A stretch of 64,000 nt of DNA from Flavobacterium panacis (GCF_024649945.1 NZ_JANKMS010000005.1:1-64000); one strand, 5' to 3'. Positions 8,795-17,170 are shown, numbered from the stretch's first letter. Numbers and translations: made by a program. The notes: generated by a model not told the origin, from the letters alone.

Positions 8795-9004
8795 TTATTT
8801 TTTCATTTTTGCAGTTTCTGTTTTCGGAGCTTCTGTTTTAACTTCAGTTTTTTCTGCTTTGGCTTTTTTAGAAGTTTTGTGTTTAGGATGTTTGGTTGCT
8901 TTTACTTCTTTTACTGGAGTTTCTTTTCCTGTTTTTGCAGGGAAAGCTTGAACCATTGCACTTGTTCCTAAAACTGCTACTAGTAACATTAAAAAATTTC
9001 TCAT
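8795..9004 (-). CDS. Small Lys-rich exported protein (Asr-like), copy 2
   Basis: 69 residues: a signal peptide (about 1-20, ending VQAF) and a mature part rich in K, T, E, A and P with TKHPKHKTSKKAKAEK and terminal KMKK. The signal sequence and KVAK/KATK pattern match the 62-residue protein at 6308-6496. Both genes point the same way as the two-component operon between them, and each has its own terminator. Its promoter has the same direct-repeat architecture at the same spacing as copy 1, so the two are probably co-regulated. Confidence 0.8.
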   Translation of the reverse strand: MRNFLMLLVAVLGTSAMVQAFPAKTGKETPVKEVKATKHPKHKTSKKAKAEKTEVKTEAPKTETAKMKK

Positions 9005-9047
9005 GATTTCTACTATTTAAGAATTAATAACCTTTTAATTTATACCT

Positions 9048-9083
9048 CAAAATTACCCTCAGAACATGAAGAAAAAATGAAGA
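9048..9083 (-). promoter_or_regulatory. -7 box plus two 11-bp direct repeats, second copy
   Basis: The minus-strand -7 box TAATTTTG is at 9048-9055. The plus strand reads GAACATGAAGA (9062-9072) then AAAAATGAAGA (9073-9083), matching the 6553-6574 repeats at 9 and 10 of 11 positions. The repeats again begin 7 bp from the box. Confidence 0.7.
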
Positions 9084-9134
9084 AAAGCAATACTACCGAT
9101 ATTTTAACGAGACATTAACGTTACAAGGTTTTTC

Positions 9135-9230
9135 ACCATATAGGAGATGTAAGTTCATCCAATTATAAGGAAGCAAAATCAAACACCACAAGATGTGCCT
9201 ATCCTAAAATGAACTTATATCACTTATATG
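9135..9230. repeat. Imperfect inverted repeat, ATATAAGTGATATAAG family, copy A
   Basis: The left arm at 9135-9158 (accatataggagatgtaag and on) is the near-complement of the right arm at 9209-9230 (gaacttatatcacttatatg), separated by about 50 bp. The right arm is the same sequence found at 45198-45218. It fills most of the roughly 300-bp gap before polA, where I see no gene. Confidence 0.75.
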
Positions 9231-9307
9231 TCTATAAAATTAATTTTAAGAAACCAAATCGTTTTTTAAACCTCAATTGTTTATTTTTACACACTAATAT
9301 TTTTCAT

Positions 9308-12157
9308 ATGTCGACTCAAAAACGCCTTTTTCTTCTAGATGCTTATGCATTAATTTTTCGTGGTTATTATGCCTTTATTAAAAACCCGAGAATCAACTCA
9401 AAAGGAATGGACACATCTGCAATTATGGGTTTTATGAACTCACTTTTGGATGTTATTAAAAGAGAAAAACCAGATCATTTGGCCGTTGCTTTTGATAAAG
9501 GCGGTAGTCATGTAAGAACTGAAATGTTTGTTGAATACAAAGCCAACCGTGATGCTACGCCAGAAGCAATTAAAATTGCTGTTCCCTATATTCAGGAATT
9601 ATTAAAAGCCATGCACATTCCGATCATTGAACTTGAAGGTTGTGAGGCTGATGATTTAATTGGAACTATTGCCAAACAAGCCGAAAAACAGAACTATAAA
9701 GTTTTTATGGTAACTCCAGATAAAGATTTTGCACAATTGGTTTCTGAAAACATCTTTATGTACAAACCAGCTCGAATGGGTAATGGAATTGAAATCTGGG
9801 GAATTCCTGAAGTTTTGGCAAAATTTGAAGTCGAAAGACCAGAACAGGTTATTGATTTTCTTGGAATGATGGGAGATGCTGTCGATAATATTCCCGGATT
9901 ACCAGGTGTTGGAGAAGTTACAGCTAAAAAGTTCCTGAAAGAATTTGGTTCAATGGAAAATCTTTTGGCAAATACTGATAAACTAAAAGGCAAAATGAAA
10001 GAAAACATTGAAGCCAATAAAGAAAAAGGTATTCTTTCTAAAAAACTGGCAGCAATTATGTGTGATTGTGATGTTACTTTTAATGAAGAAGACTACGAAC
10101 TTACACGTCCAGACATTGAAAAAACAGATGCTATTTTTCAAGAATTAGAATTTAGAAGAATGGCAGAACAGTTTGACAATTTATTTAAAGTTGGAAGCCC
10201 AAATGAATCTACTAGCACTCCTGCTACTGACGCTAAATTATACAAAAAACCACAACCAAAAAACGAAGATCAATTTGATCTATTTGGAGGCGGAGGCACA
10301 ACTCTTGACGAAAGTGCAGAAGCTGCAAGAAATTCATTTTATAACACTTTAGAAAACACAGAGCACTCTTACCAAACTATTCAAGGTGATTTAGGAATTA
10401 AATTGCTTTTGCAAAATTTAGAAAAACAATCTTCTGTTTGTTTTGACACTGAAACGACAGGAATTGACGCGCTTCATGCAGAATTAGTTGGAATGTCTTT
10501 TTCTTATGAAAAAGGAAAAGCATTTTACGTTCCTTTTCCAGAAAGCCAGGAAGAAGCGCAAACTTTAATCAATAAATTTGTTCCGTTTTTTGAAAATGAA
10601 AACATTGAGAAAATCGGACAAAACTTAAAATACGATTTGAAAATTCTTTCTAATTATGGTGTTACTGTAAAAGGAAAACTTTTTGATACCATGATTGCAC
10701 ATTATCTGATCAATCCAGATATGCGTCATAATATGGATATTTTGGCAGAAACGTATTTGAAGTATTCTCCAAAATCTATTGAAACTTTAATTGGCAAAAA
10801 AGGGAAAAATCAGCTTTCTATGCGTGATGTTCCTTTGGAAGATATTAAAGAATATGCTGCCGAAGATGCAGACATTACTTTACAACTAAAAGAAATCTTC
10901 ACAACAGAATTAGACAAAACAGAAACCAAAAAGTTATTCGACGAAATTGAAATTCCATTAGTAAGCGTTTTAGCTGACATGGAAACAGAAGGGATTCGTT
11001 TAGATGTTGATTTCTTAAAAGCAATGTCTTCTGAAATGGATGTTGAGATCAAATCTTTAGAAGAACAAATCTATGAAACTGCTGGTGAGAAATTCAATTT
11101 AGCATCTCCAAAACAATTAGGAGATATTTTATTTGAAAAACTTAAAATTGGAGGCGCCAAACAAAAGAAAACCAAAACAGGTCAATACGCAACTGGAGAA
11201 GAGGTTTTGACTTATTTAGCCAACGATAATCCAATTGTAAAACAGATTTTAGACTGGCGCCAGATGGTAAAACTTCAAAGCACTTATATTTTGGCTTTAC
11301 CGGAACAAGTTGACAAAAAAACTTTACGCGTTCACACCGATTATATGCAAACCGTTGCTGCAACGGGTCGTTTGAGTTCTAATAATCCGAACTTGCAGAA
11401 TATCCCAATTCGCACCGAAAGAGGACGTCAGATTCGTAAAGCTTTTGTCGCACGCGATGAAAACCATACTTTAATCTCTGCCGATTACTCGCAAATTGAA
11501 TTACGAATTATCGCTGCTTTGAGTGGTGAAGAAAATATGATTGCCGCTTTCCAAAACGGAGAAGATATTCACAGAGCAACTGCAGCAAAAGTTTTTGATG
11601 TAGCTTTAGATGAAGTTTCTCGCGAACAAAGAAGCAACGCTAAAACGGTAAACTTCGGAATTATATATGGTGTTTCTGCTTTTGGTTTAAGTAACCAGAC
11701 TTCTCTTTCTAGAAGCGAAAGTGCCGCTTTAATTGATGCTTATTACAAAACATATCCGCGTCTTAAATCTTATATTTCTGAGCAAGTTGATTTTGCCAGA
11801 GAAAAAGGTTACGTTCAAACCATTTTAGGTCGTCGTCGTTATTTAAAAGATATTAATTCGGCTAATGCCGTTGTAAGAAGTGCAGCAGAACGAAATGCCG
11901 TAAACGCTCCAATTCAAGGAAGCGCTGCCGATGTGATTAAAATCGCCATGATCAACATTCACAAAAAACTTCGTGACGGAAATTGGAAATCTAAAATGTT
12001 ACTTCAGGTGCATGATGAGCTTGTGTTCGATGTTCACAATGACGAACTCGAAAAAATTCAGCCAATGATTAAACATGAAATGGAAAATGCATTTAAAATG
12101 TCGGTTCCTTTGGAAGTTGAAATTGGTTTAGGGAAAGATTGGCTAGAAGCACATTAA
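9308..12157 (+). CDS. polA: DNA polymerase I
   Basis: 949 residues from ATG 9308. I chose this start because the protein then opens MSTQKRLFLLDAYALIFR as in other PolA proteins; an in-frame ATG at 9209 lies inside an intergenic repeat. The N-terminal 5'-3' exonuclease/FEN domain covers about 1-300 (with PDKDFAQL, GDAVDNIPGLPGVG). The 3'-5' exonuclease domain appears active: DTETTG, and AAEDADITL near its end. The polymerase domain carries motif A (SADYSQIELRI), motif B (RSNAKTVNFGIIYG) and motif C (VHDEL). It replaces primers and fills repair gaps in the cytoplasm. Monocistronic; it ends at an inverted repeat and a shared bidirectional terminator. Confidence 0.98.
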   Translation: MSTQKRLFLLDAYALIFRGYYAFIKNPRINSKGMDTSAIMGFMNSLLDVIKREKPDHLAVAFDKGGSHVRTEMFVEYKANRDATPEAIKIAVPYIQELLKAMHIPIIELEGCEADDLIGTIAKQAEKQNYKVFMVTPDKDFAQLVSENIFMYKPARMGNGIEIWGIPEVLAKFEVERPEQVIDFLGMMGDAVDNIPGLPGVGEVTAKKFLKEFGSMENLLANTDKLKGKMKENIEANKEKGILSKKLAAIMCDCDVTFNEEDYELTRPDIEKTDAIFQELEFRRMAEQFDNLFKVGSPNESTSTPATDAKLYKKPQPKNEDQFDLFGGGGTTLDESAEAARNSFYNTLENTEHSYQTIQGDLGIKLLLQNLEKQSSVCFDTETTGIDALHAELVGMSFSYEKGKAFYVPFPESQEEAQTLINKFVPFFENENIEKIGQNLKYDLKILSNYGVTVKGKLFDTMIAHYLINPDMRHNMDILAETYLKYSPKSIETLIGKKGKNQLSMRDVPLEDIKEYAAEDADITLQLKEIFTTELDKTETKKLFDEIEIPLVSVLADMETEGIRLDVDFLKAMSSEMDVEIKSLEEQIYETAGEKFNLASPKQLGDILFEKLKIGGAKQKKTKTGQYATGEEVLTYLANDNPIVKQILDWRQMVKLQSTYILALPEQVDKKTLRVHTDYMQTVAATGRLSSNNPNLQNIPIRTERGRQIRKAFVARDENHTLISADYSQIELRIIAALSGEENMIAAFQNGEDIHRATAAKVFDVALDEVSREQRSNAKTVNFGIIYGVSAFGLSNQTSLSRSESAALIDAYYKTYPRLKSYISEQVDFAREKGYVQTILGRRRYLKDINSANAVVRSAAERNAVNAPIQGSAADVIKIAMINIHKKLRDGNWKSKMLLQVHDELVFDVHNDELEKIQPMIKHEMENAFKMSVPLEVEIGLGKDWLEAH

Positions 12158-12208
12158 TAATTTTAGAATTCAGATTAGTTGGTTTATAAATAAAAAATCC
12201 CCCTAATC

Positions 12209-12310
12209 TTGTCATTTCGACGAAGGAGAAATCTCCGCAAGTAACTCCGTAAAGAAAAGCCAATCTTTGTAGAGCTTCTCGTGGAGATTTCTCCTTCGTC
12301 GAAATGACAA
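12209..12310. repeat. 28-bp perfect inverted repeat element (GTCATTTCGACGAAGG family)
   Basis: The arm at 12209-12236 (starting TTGTCATTTCGACGAAGG) is repeated exactly in inverse at 12283-12310, with a 46-bp non-palindromic centre. It lies between polA and the shared terminator. From memory this family is common between genes in Flavobacterium genomes; no transposase is present, so it is a non-autonomous or hairpin-type element. Confidence 0.85.
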
Positions 12311-12321
12311 AAATTATGTAT

Positions 12322-12355
12322 AAAAAAAGGACTGTTCTCAAACAGTCCTTTTTTT
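12322..12355. terminator. Bidirectional terminator between polA and lacI-type gene
   Basis: Perfect 15-bp stem (aaaaaaaggactgtt / aacagtccttttttt) with loop ctca. The A tract and T tract serve both convergent genes. Confidence 0.9.
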
Positions 12356-12370
12356 GTCAATACGTTTTAT

Positions 12371-13396
12371 TTATTTTTTTCGAGTCGATTCTCTTTCTTT
12401 CAATTTGGTTTTGATAACGATTGTTTCGTAATCAGAAGTTTCTCCTTCTGGTTCTTCCAATCTTTGGATTAATCTTTTTGCAGCCACTTCTCCAATTTCA
12501 ACACCATGCTGACTAACTGTAGTCAAACTTGGCGACAAACGTCTTGAAGCCAAAATTCCGTCTGCGAAACCAATAATAGAAATATCTTCTGGAACTCTAT
12601 ATCCTTTTTTCAAACTTACTCTCAAAGCGGCAACTGAATCATTTTCATCCAAAGCAAAAATTCCGTCAATTTTATGATCAAAGATTCCTTCTATTTTTGC
12701 TTTCATATCTTCTTCAGAATCGGTACGAAGAATAATTTTTTCGTTAACCGGAATATTATTGTCTTTCAAAGCTTTCAAATATCCTTCTGTTCTTAATCTT
12801 CCAACACTAATATTGTCCACAGAAGAAATAAGAGCGATGTTTTTACATCCTAAATCAATTAAATGTTGCGTTGAATTTAAAGCGGAATCAAAATCATCAA
12901 CCACAACTTTATCACAATCTACTTCATCTGCAATACGATCAAACATTACAATTGGCGTTCCATCAGTAATAATCTCAGAAAAGTGATTATAATCTTGAAG
13001 TGTTTGCGCCTCTTTAGAAACAGATAAAATAAATCCGTCGATAGTTCCATTGCTCAGCATTTCTAAAGTATGAACTTCTTTTTCAAGAGATTCATTCGAA
13101 ATACAGGTAATTACATTATACCCTTTTTTATCGGCAACTTTCTCAATACCACTAAAAACTTTCGCAAAGAAAGAATTTAGAATATTAGGAATAATTACTC
13201 CAATCGTTTTTGTCTTACGATTCTTTAAATTCAAACCAATAACATTCGGCTTATAATTTTTGAGTTTGGCATACTCCTTAATCTTAACCTTCGTTTGTTC
13301 ACTAATTTCAGGACTGTCATTCAATGCTTTAGACACAGTCGAAACAGAAACACCTAGTTCCTTGGCAATTTGTTTTAGAGTTGCTTTAGCTTTCAT
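12371..13396 (-). CDS. LacI-family transcriptional regulator
   Basis: 341 residues. The N-terminal helix-turn-helix and hinge (TLKQIAKELGVSVSTVSKALND, 3-24, up to NYKPN) are of LacI type, followed by a periplasmic-binding-protein-like effector domain (TIGVIIPNILNSFFAKVFSGIE; C-terminal QHGVEIGEVAAKRLI). Members bind palindromic operators and respond to sugars. It stands alone, convergent with polA and divergent from the ferritin-like genes, so no target is evident from context. Confidence 0.93.
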   Translation of the reverse strand: MKAKATLKQIAKELGVSVSTVSKALNDSPEISEQTKVKIKEYAKLKNYKPNVIGLNLKNRKTKTIGVIIPNILNSFFAKVFSGIEKVADKKGYNVITCISNESLEKEVHTLEMLSNGTIDGFILSVSKEAQTLQDYNHFSEIITDGTPIVMFDRIADEVDCDKVVVDDFDSALNSTQHLIDLGCKNIALISSVDNISVGRLRTEGYLKALKDNNIPVNEKIILRTDSEEDMKAKIEGIFDHKIDGIFALDENDSVAALRVSLKKGYRVPEDISIIGFADGILASRRLSPSLTTVSQHGVEIGEVAAKRLIQRLEEPEGETSDYETIVIKTKLKERESTRKK

Positions 13397-13421
13397 CCAA
13401 TTGAATTTTATGTAATTAATA

Positions 13422-13429
13422 CAAATATA
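13422..13429 (-). promoter_or_regulatory. -7 box of lacI-type gene
   Basis: TATATTTG on the minus strand, 26 bp from the start codon; perfect TAnnTTTG. Confidence 0.6.
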
Positions 13430-13605
13430 GTAGAATTACCGAAAATAAAACAAAAAGAAGCTATTAGTATTTAAAAATGTAGCTCTTTTCGAAATAACAA
13501 TTAAATAAACCGATTTTTTAAAACCGTCCTTACAAAAATTTCGTTAATAACTAGATACCAGAGAACTAGAAACCAATTGTTGTTAACCTATTAAAAAACT
13601 TAATT

Positions 13606-14352
13606 ATGAAAAACGAAGTTAAAATTCATGAAGTTGATCCTTCATTGAATAGCAGAAGGAGCTTTCTTAAGCTCAGCGGATTAACCCTTGCAGCTACAGG
13701 TTTAGTCATAGCTGGTTGCAGCGATCATGACGACGATAACAATATGCCAGACACTTCTTTACCGGGAGTAAGAAATGGTATTTTCGATTTAGGCTCTGGA
13801 GATTTTGGGGTTTTAACCTATGCATACGCATTGGAACAACTGGAAGCCGACTTTTATACTAAAGTAGTTAATGCAAGTAGCTTTAATACTGTTTTTAGCA
13901 GTGTTGAGCGTCAAGTTCTAACTGATTTGTACCATCACGAAGTGGTTCACAGAGACTTTTTCAAAGCTGCTTTAACTGGAGCACTTCCTGATCCTAGTTC
14001 ACAATTACTACCAACTTTAGCTTTTAATTATGGTTCATTAAATTTCAATAGTCGTACCGAAGTTTTAGCTACTGCAAAAGCATTAGAAGACACTGGAGTT
14101 GCCGCTTATAATGGAGCTGGAAGATTAATTAAAACAGCTGATTATCTATTACTAGCCGGAAAAATTGTTTCTGTTGAAGCCAGACATGCTTCAGCAATAA
14201 GAAGTTTGATTAATCCTAATTCTAAAGACTTTGCGGGAGATGATATTGTAAATATGTCAACAGGTTTAGATGATGCAAAAGATCCATCTAAAATATTGCC
14301 AATTGCTGCGAATTTTATAACCACAAAATTTACAGCTAAATACTTGCCTTAA
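13606..14352 (+). CDS. Exported ferritin-like domain lipoprotein
   Basis: 248 residues. The N-terminus contains a twin-arginine motif (SRRSFLKLSG, about 17-26), a hydrophobic stretch and a lipobox ending AGC, so this is probably a Tat-exported lipoprotein. The rest is a helical ferritin-like domain (Ferritin_2 type): AYALEQLEADFYTKVV, DLYHHEVVHRDFF, ALEDTGVAAYNGAG and SVEARHASAIR supply the Glu and His residues of a di-metal site. Function in this family is unproven; stress or metal handling is inferred. It is 25 bp upstream of a related gene, so they are likely co-transcribed. Confidence 0.85.
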   Translation: MKNEVKIHEVDPSLNSRRSFLKLSGLTLAATGLVIAGCSDHDDDNNMPDTSLPGVRNGIFDLGSGDFGVLTYAYALEQLEADFYTKVVNASSFNTVFSSVERQVLTDLYHHEVVHRDFFKAALTGALPDPSSQLLPTLAFNYGSLNFNSRTEVLATAKALEDTGVAAYNGAGRLIKTADYLLLAGKIVSVEARHASAIRSLINPNSKDFAGDDIVNMSTGLDDAKDPSKILPIAANFITTKFTAKYLP

Positions 14353-14377
14353 TCTTAACCGTTAAAACTTAGAAATT

Positions 14378-15190
14378 ATGAACATTTTAAAATTTATAGA
14401 ATCCTTTACTGATGACAATTTAATGAATAGTACTGGTTCTCGTAGAGACAGTTTTTCACAGTTTGGGAACATCGGAAAAAATCTAGCTTTAGCCTCAATT
14501 CCTTTCGGATTATCGGCTCTGGCTAATAAAGCTTTCGCAAAAGACATTACCGCAACACCTGCCACTCCAATTGGAGCTTTGCAATTTGCTTTGACTTTAG
14601 AATATCTCGAAAACGAATTTTATGCCATGGCACTTGATTCTGGAGTAATTCCAGCTTCTGAAAATGGCGGACGTGATTTAAAAGTATTCCAGCAAATTGC
14701 AGCTCACGAATCTGATCATGTGAAATTTTTAATTGCTGGATTGGGTGGTACTGCAAGTGCTAACTTCGTTCCAAAACCAACTTTTGACTTTACAGTGGGT
14801 GGCGCTTTTAATCCTTTTGGAGATTATCCAACATTTTTAGCTTTGGCACAAGCATTTGAAGATACAGGAGTTCGAGCGTATAAAGGACAAGCAGCAAATC
14901 TAATTACAACACCAGATTTATTGACAGCCGCTTTACAAATTCATTCTGTTGAAGCTCGTCACGCTTCTGAAGTGAGAAGACTACGAGGTTTAAAAGGATG
15001 GATTTCTAATTCAGAAAGAGGTGCTGGTATGCCAGCGGCAACACAGGCAGTCTATGATGGCGAAGGCGTAACGATGCAAGCAGGATTTAATACTGCGACT
15101 GCATTTGGTGCTGCAGCAGGCTCAGAAGCTTATGATGAGCCACTTACGACACAGCAAGTTGTTGATATTGCCAATATTTTTATAGTATAA
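14378..15190 (+). CDS. Exported ferritin-like domain protein
   Basis: 270 residues, paralogous to the preceding gene: LTLEYLENEFYAMAL, IAAHESDHVKFL, AFEDTGVRAYKGQA and SVEARHASEVRRLRG repeat the four-helix Glu/His pattern. The N-terminus has SRRDSF followed by a hydrophobic segment ending AFAKD, suggesting Tat export with signal peptidase I cleavage rather than lipidation. The pair may assemble together across the periplasm, one anchored and one soluble; that is inference. A terminator follows. Confidence 0.83.
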   Translation: MNILKFIESFTDDNLMNSTGSRRDSFSQFGNIGKNLALASIPFGLSALANKAFAKDITATPATPIGALQFALTLEYLENEFYAMALDSGVIPASENGGRDLKVFQQIAAHESDHVKFLIAGLGGTASANFVPKPTFDFTVGGAFNPFGDYPTFLALAQAFEDTGVRAYKGQAANLITTPDLLTAALQIHSVEARHASEVRRLRGLKGWISNSERGAGMPAATQAVYDGEGVTMQAGFNTATAFGAAAGSEAYDEPLTTQQVVDIANIFIV

Positions 15191-15212
15191 TTGATTTTTT
15201 TTCTAAATATTT

Positions 15213-15247
15213 AACCGTCTTTACGTTATTGTAGAGACGGTTTTTTT
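15213..15247 (+). terminator. Terminator after ferritin-like pair
   Basis: 12-bp stem aaccgtctttac / gtagagacggtt (one G-T pair) followed by a run of T. Confidence 0.85.
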
Positions 15248-15311
15248 ATTCCCTAATTAATTAAAAAACTGAAGCCCTGATTTTCAGCAGATAAAATATT
15301 CTTTCAGGTAT

Positions 15312-15341
15312 TTGGTTTTAAAATAATTAATTGTACTTTTG
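15312..15341 (+). promoter_or_regulatory. Promoter of rplM-rpsI
   Basis: TTG at 15312-15314, a 19-bp spacer and TACTTTTG at 15334-15341: an ideal Bacteroidota promoter. Transcription should begin near 15348. Confidence 0.85.
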
Positions 15342-15342
15342 C

Positions 15343-15360
15343 ATCCCCTTTATTGGGGAT
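15343..15360 (+). promoter_or_regulatory. Small hairpin at the start of the rplM leader
   Basis: atcccc (15343-15348) can pair with ggggat (15355-15360) immediately after the promoter box. It could be a 5' stabilising hairpin or an operator-like element; in E. coli L13 represses its own leader, but similarity to that site is not shown. Confidence 0.4.
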
Positions 15361-15384
15361 GGAATGTTTAATTAAAATAATATT

Positions 15385-15840
15385 ATGGACGCATTAAGCT
15401 ACAAAACAGTTTCAGCAAGCAAAGCCACTGTAACTAAAGAGTGGATTGTTGTTGACGCTGAAGGTCATAACTTAGGACGTCTTGCTTCTAAAGTTGCTAT
15501 GATTTTAAGAGGTAAGTACAAACCAAGTTACACACCGCACGTTGACTGTGGAGATAACGTAATTGTTATCAACTCAGAAAAAATTAACCTTACAGGTACA
15601 AAAATGAATGACAAAATTTACATGCGTCATACAGGTTACCCAGGAGGACAAAGAACTTTAACTGCTAAAGTATTGCAAGCTAAAAACCCTGCATTATTAG
15701 TAGAAAAAGCTGTAAAAGGTATGTTACCTAAAAACAAATTAGGAGCTGAACTTTTTAGAAATCTAAATGTTGTTGTAGGAGCTGAGCACAAACACGGAGC
15801 TCAAAAACCTAGAACTGTTAACCTAAATGATCTTAAGTAA
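15385..15840 (+). CDS. rplM: 50S ribosomal protein L13
   Basis: 151 residues. Recognised from WIVVDAEGHNLGRLASKVA near the N-terminus, GDNVIVINSEKI, and RHTGYPGG. It is a large-subunit assembly protein that binds 23S rRNA early. The stop codon overlaps the rpsI start (TAATG), giving translational coupling in the conserved rplM-rpsI operon. A strong promoter precedes it. Confidence 0.98.
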   Translation: MDALSYKTVSASKATVTKEWIVVDAEGHNLGRLASKVAMILRGKYKPSYTPHVDCGDNVIVINSEKINLTGTKMNDKIYMRHTGYPGGQRTLTAKVLQAKNPALLVEKAVKGMLPKNKLGAELFRNLNVVVGAEHKHGAQKPRTVNLNDLK

Positions 15841-16226
15841 TGGGAGTTATTCACAAAATCGGTAGAAGAAAAACCGCTGTTGCACGTGTTTACGTTTCTG
15901 AAGGAACTGGAAACATCACTGTAAACAAAAAAGAATTCGCAACTTACTTTCCAACTGCAACTTTACAGTACAAAGTTTTACAACCGCTTTCTATGACAGA
16001 AAACGCTGGTAACTTTGACGTTAAAGTAAACGTTTACGGAGGTGGTACAACTGGTCAGGCAGAAGCTGTTAGAATGGCATTAGCACGTGTAATGTGTGAA
16101 GTTAACGCTGAAAACAGAGGAATCCTTAAACCAGAAGGTTTATTAACAAGAGACCCAAGAATGGTTGAACGTAAGAAATTCGGTCAGAAGAAAGCTCGTA
16201 AGAGATTCCAGTTCTCTAAACGTTAA
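15840..16226 (+). CDS. rpsI: 30S ribosomal protein S9
   Basis: 128 residues. IGRRKTAVARVYV at the N-terminus, GGGTTGQAEAVRMALAR in the middle, and the basic C-terminal tail KKFGQKKARKRFQFSKR that reaches toward the ribosomal P site. Its ATG overlaps the rplM stop codon. A short inverted repeat (gtcttgt / acaagac) follows 5-30 bp after the stop. Confidence 0.98.
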   Translation: MGVIHKIGRRKTAVARVYVSEGTGNITVNKKEFATYFPTATLQYKVLQPLSMTENAGNFDVKVNVYGGGTTGQAEAVRMALARVMCEVNAENRGILKPEGLLTRDPRMVERKKFGQKKARKRFQFSKR

Positions 16227-16325
16227 TATTACCTGTCTTGTTCAGATGGGACAAGACATTATCAATTATTTATTGAAATTAAAAAACACAGTTATTGTTG
16301 CTCTCCTATCGAGGTAGGATATAGT

Positions 16326-16376
16326 TTAGCATCTAAATGTATAAAGCCAGAGAAATCGCCATTTATACATTGCTAA
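16326..16376 (+). promoter_or_regulatory. Structured 5' leader hairpin of rpsB
   Basis: ttagca (16326-16331) pairs with tgctaa (16371-16376), and inside it aatgtataaa (16336-16345) pairs with tttatacatt (16362-16371), leaving a 16-nt apical loop gccagagaaatcgcca. It lies 27 nt upstream of the rpsB start. A cis-acting control element, for example S2 autoregulation, is inferred. Confidence 0.5.
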
Positions 16377-16402
16377 TCAACAGAACGTAAACTAGTACAA
16401 AA

Positions 16403-17167
16403 ATGGCAAACAAAATAGAAGTAAAAGAATTACTAGAAGCAGGTGTTCACTTCGGACACATGACTAGAAAATGGGATCCAAACATGGCTCCTTACATTTA
16501 TATGGAGCGTAATGGTATTCACATTATCAATCTATATAAAACTGCAGCTAAAATTGAAGAAGCTAACGAAGCTTTGAAAAAAATCGCTGCATCAGGTAGA
16601 AAAATCTTATTCGTAGCTACCAAAAAACAAGCAAAAGACATCGTTGCTGATAAAGCAAAAGCTGCAAACATGCCTTACATCACTGAAAGATGGCCAGGTG
16701 GAATGTTGACTAACTTCGTAACTATCAGAAAGGCAGTTAAAAAAATGTCTTCTATCGATAAAATGAAGAAAGATGGTACTTTCAACACTTTATCTAAAAA
16801 AGAGCGTTTACAAGTTGATCGTCTACGTGCTAAATTAGAGAAAAACTTAGGTTCAATTGCTGATATGTCTAGACTACCTGCAGCATTGTTCGTAGTAGAT
16901 ATCAAAGCTGAACACATCGCAATAAAAGAAGCTCAAAAATTAAACATTCCAGTTTTCGCAATGGTTGATACGAATTCTGACCCAAGAGAGGTTGATTACG
17001 TGATTCCTGCAAATGATGACGCTTCTAAATCAATTGACAAAATTTTATCTTTAGTGACTACTGCAGTAATCGAAGGTCTTTCTGACAGAGGTGCTGAAAA
17101 AGAAGTTGAAGCTGCTGAAGAAGCTCCTGCTGTTGAAGCTGAGGCTGCTCCTGCAACTGAAGAATAA
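16403..17167 (+). CDS. rpsB: 30S ribosomal protein S2
   Basis: 254 residues. Typical S2 sequence: LLEAGVHFGHMTRKWDPNMAPYIY, TERWPGGMLTNF and VFAMVDTNSDPREVDYVIPANDDA. The C-terminal 25 residues are an Ala/Glu-rich tail, common in this phylum. It is followed by tsf as in most bacteria, although a 138-bp repeat-bearing gap separates them. Confidence 0.98.
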   Translation: MANKIEVKELLEAGVHFGHMTRKWDPNMAPYIYMERNGIHIINLYKTAAKIEEANEALKKIAASGRKILFVATKKQAKDIVADKAKAANMPYITERWPGGMLTNFVTIRKAVKKMSSIDKMKKDGTFNTLSKKERLQVDRLRAKLEKNLGSIADMSRLPAALFVVDIKAEHIAIKEAQKLNIPVFAMVDTNSDPREVDYVIPANDDASKSIDKILSLVTTAVIEGLSDRGAEKEVEAAEEAPAVEAEAAPATEE

Positions 17168-17170
17168 ATC

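Noticed and set aside
9209..9307. In-frame N-terminal extension of polA by 33 residues
   Set aside because: It lies in an intergenic inverted repeat shared with 45198-45218, and PolA homologues begin at the ATG at 9308.
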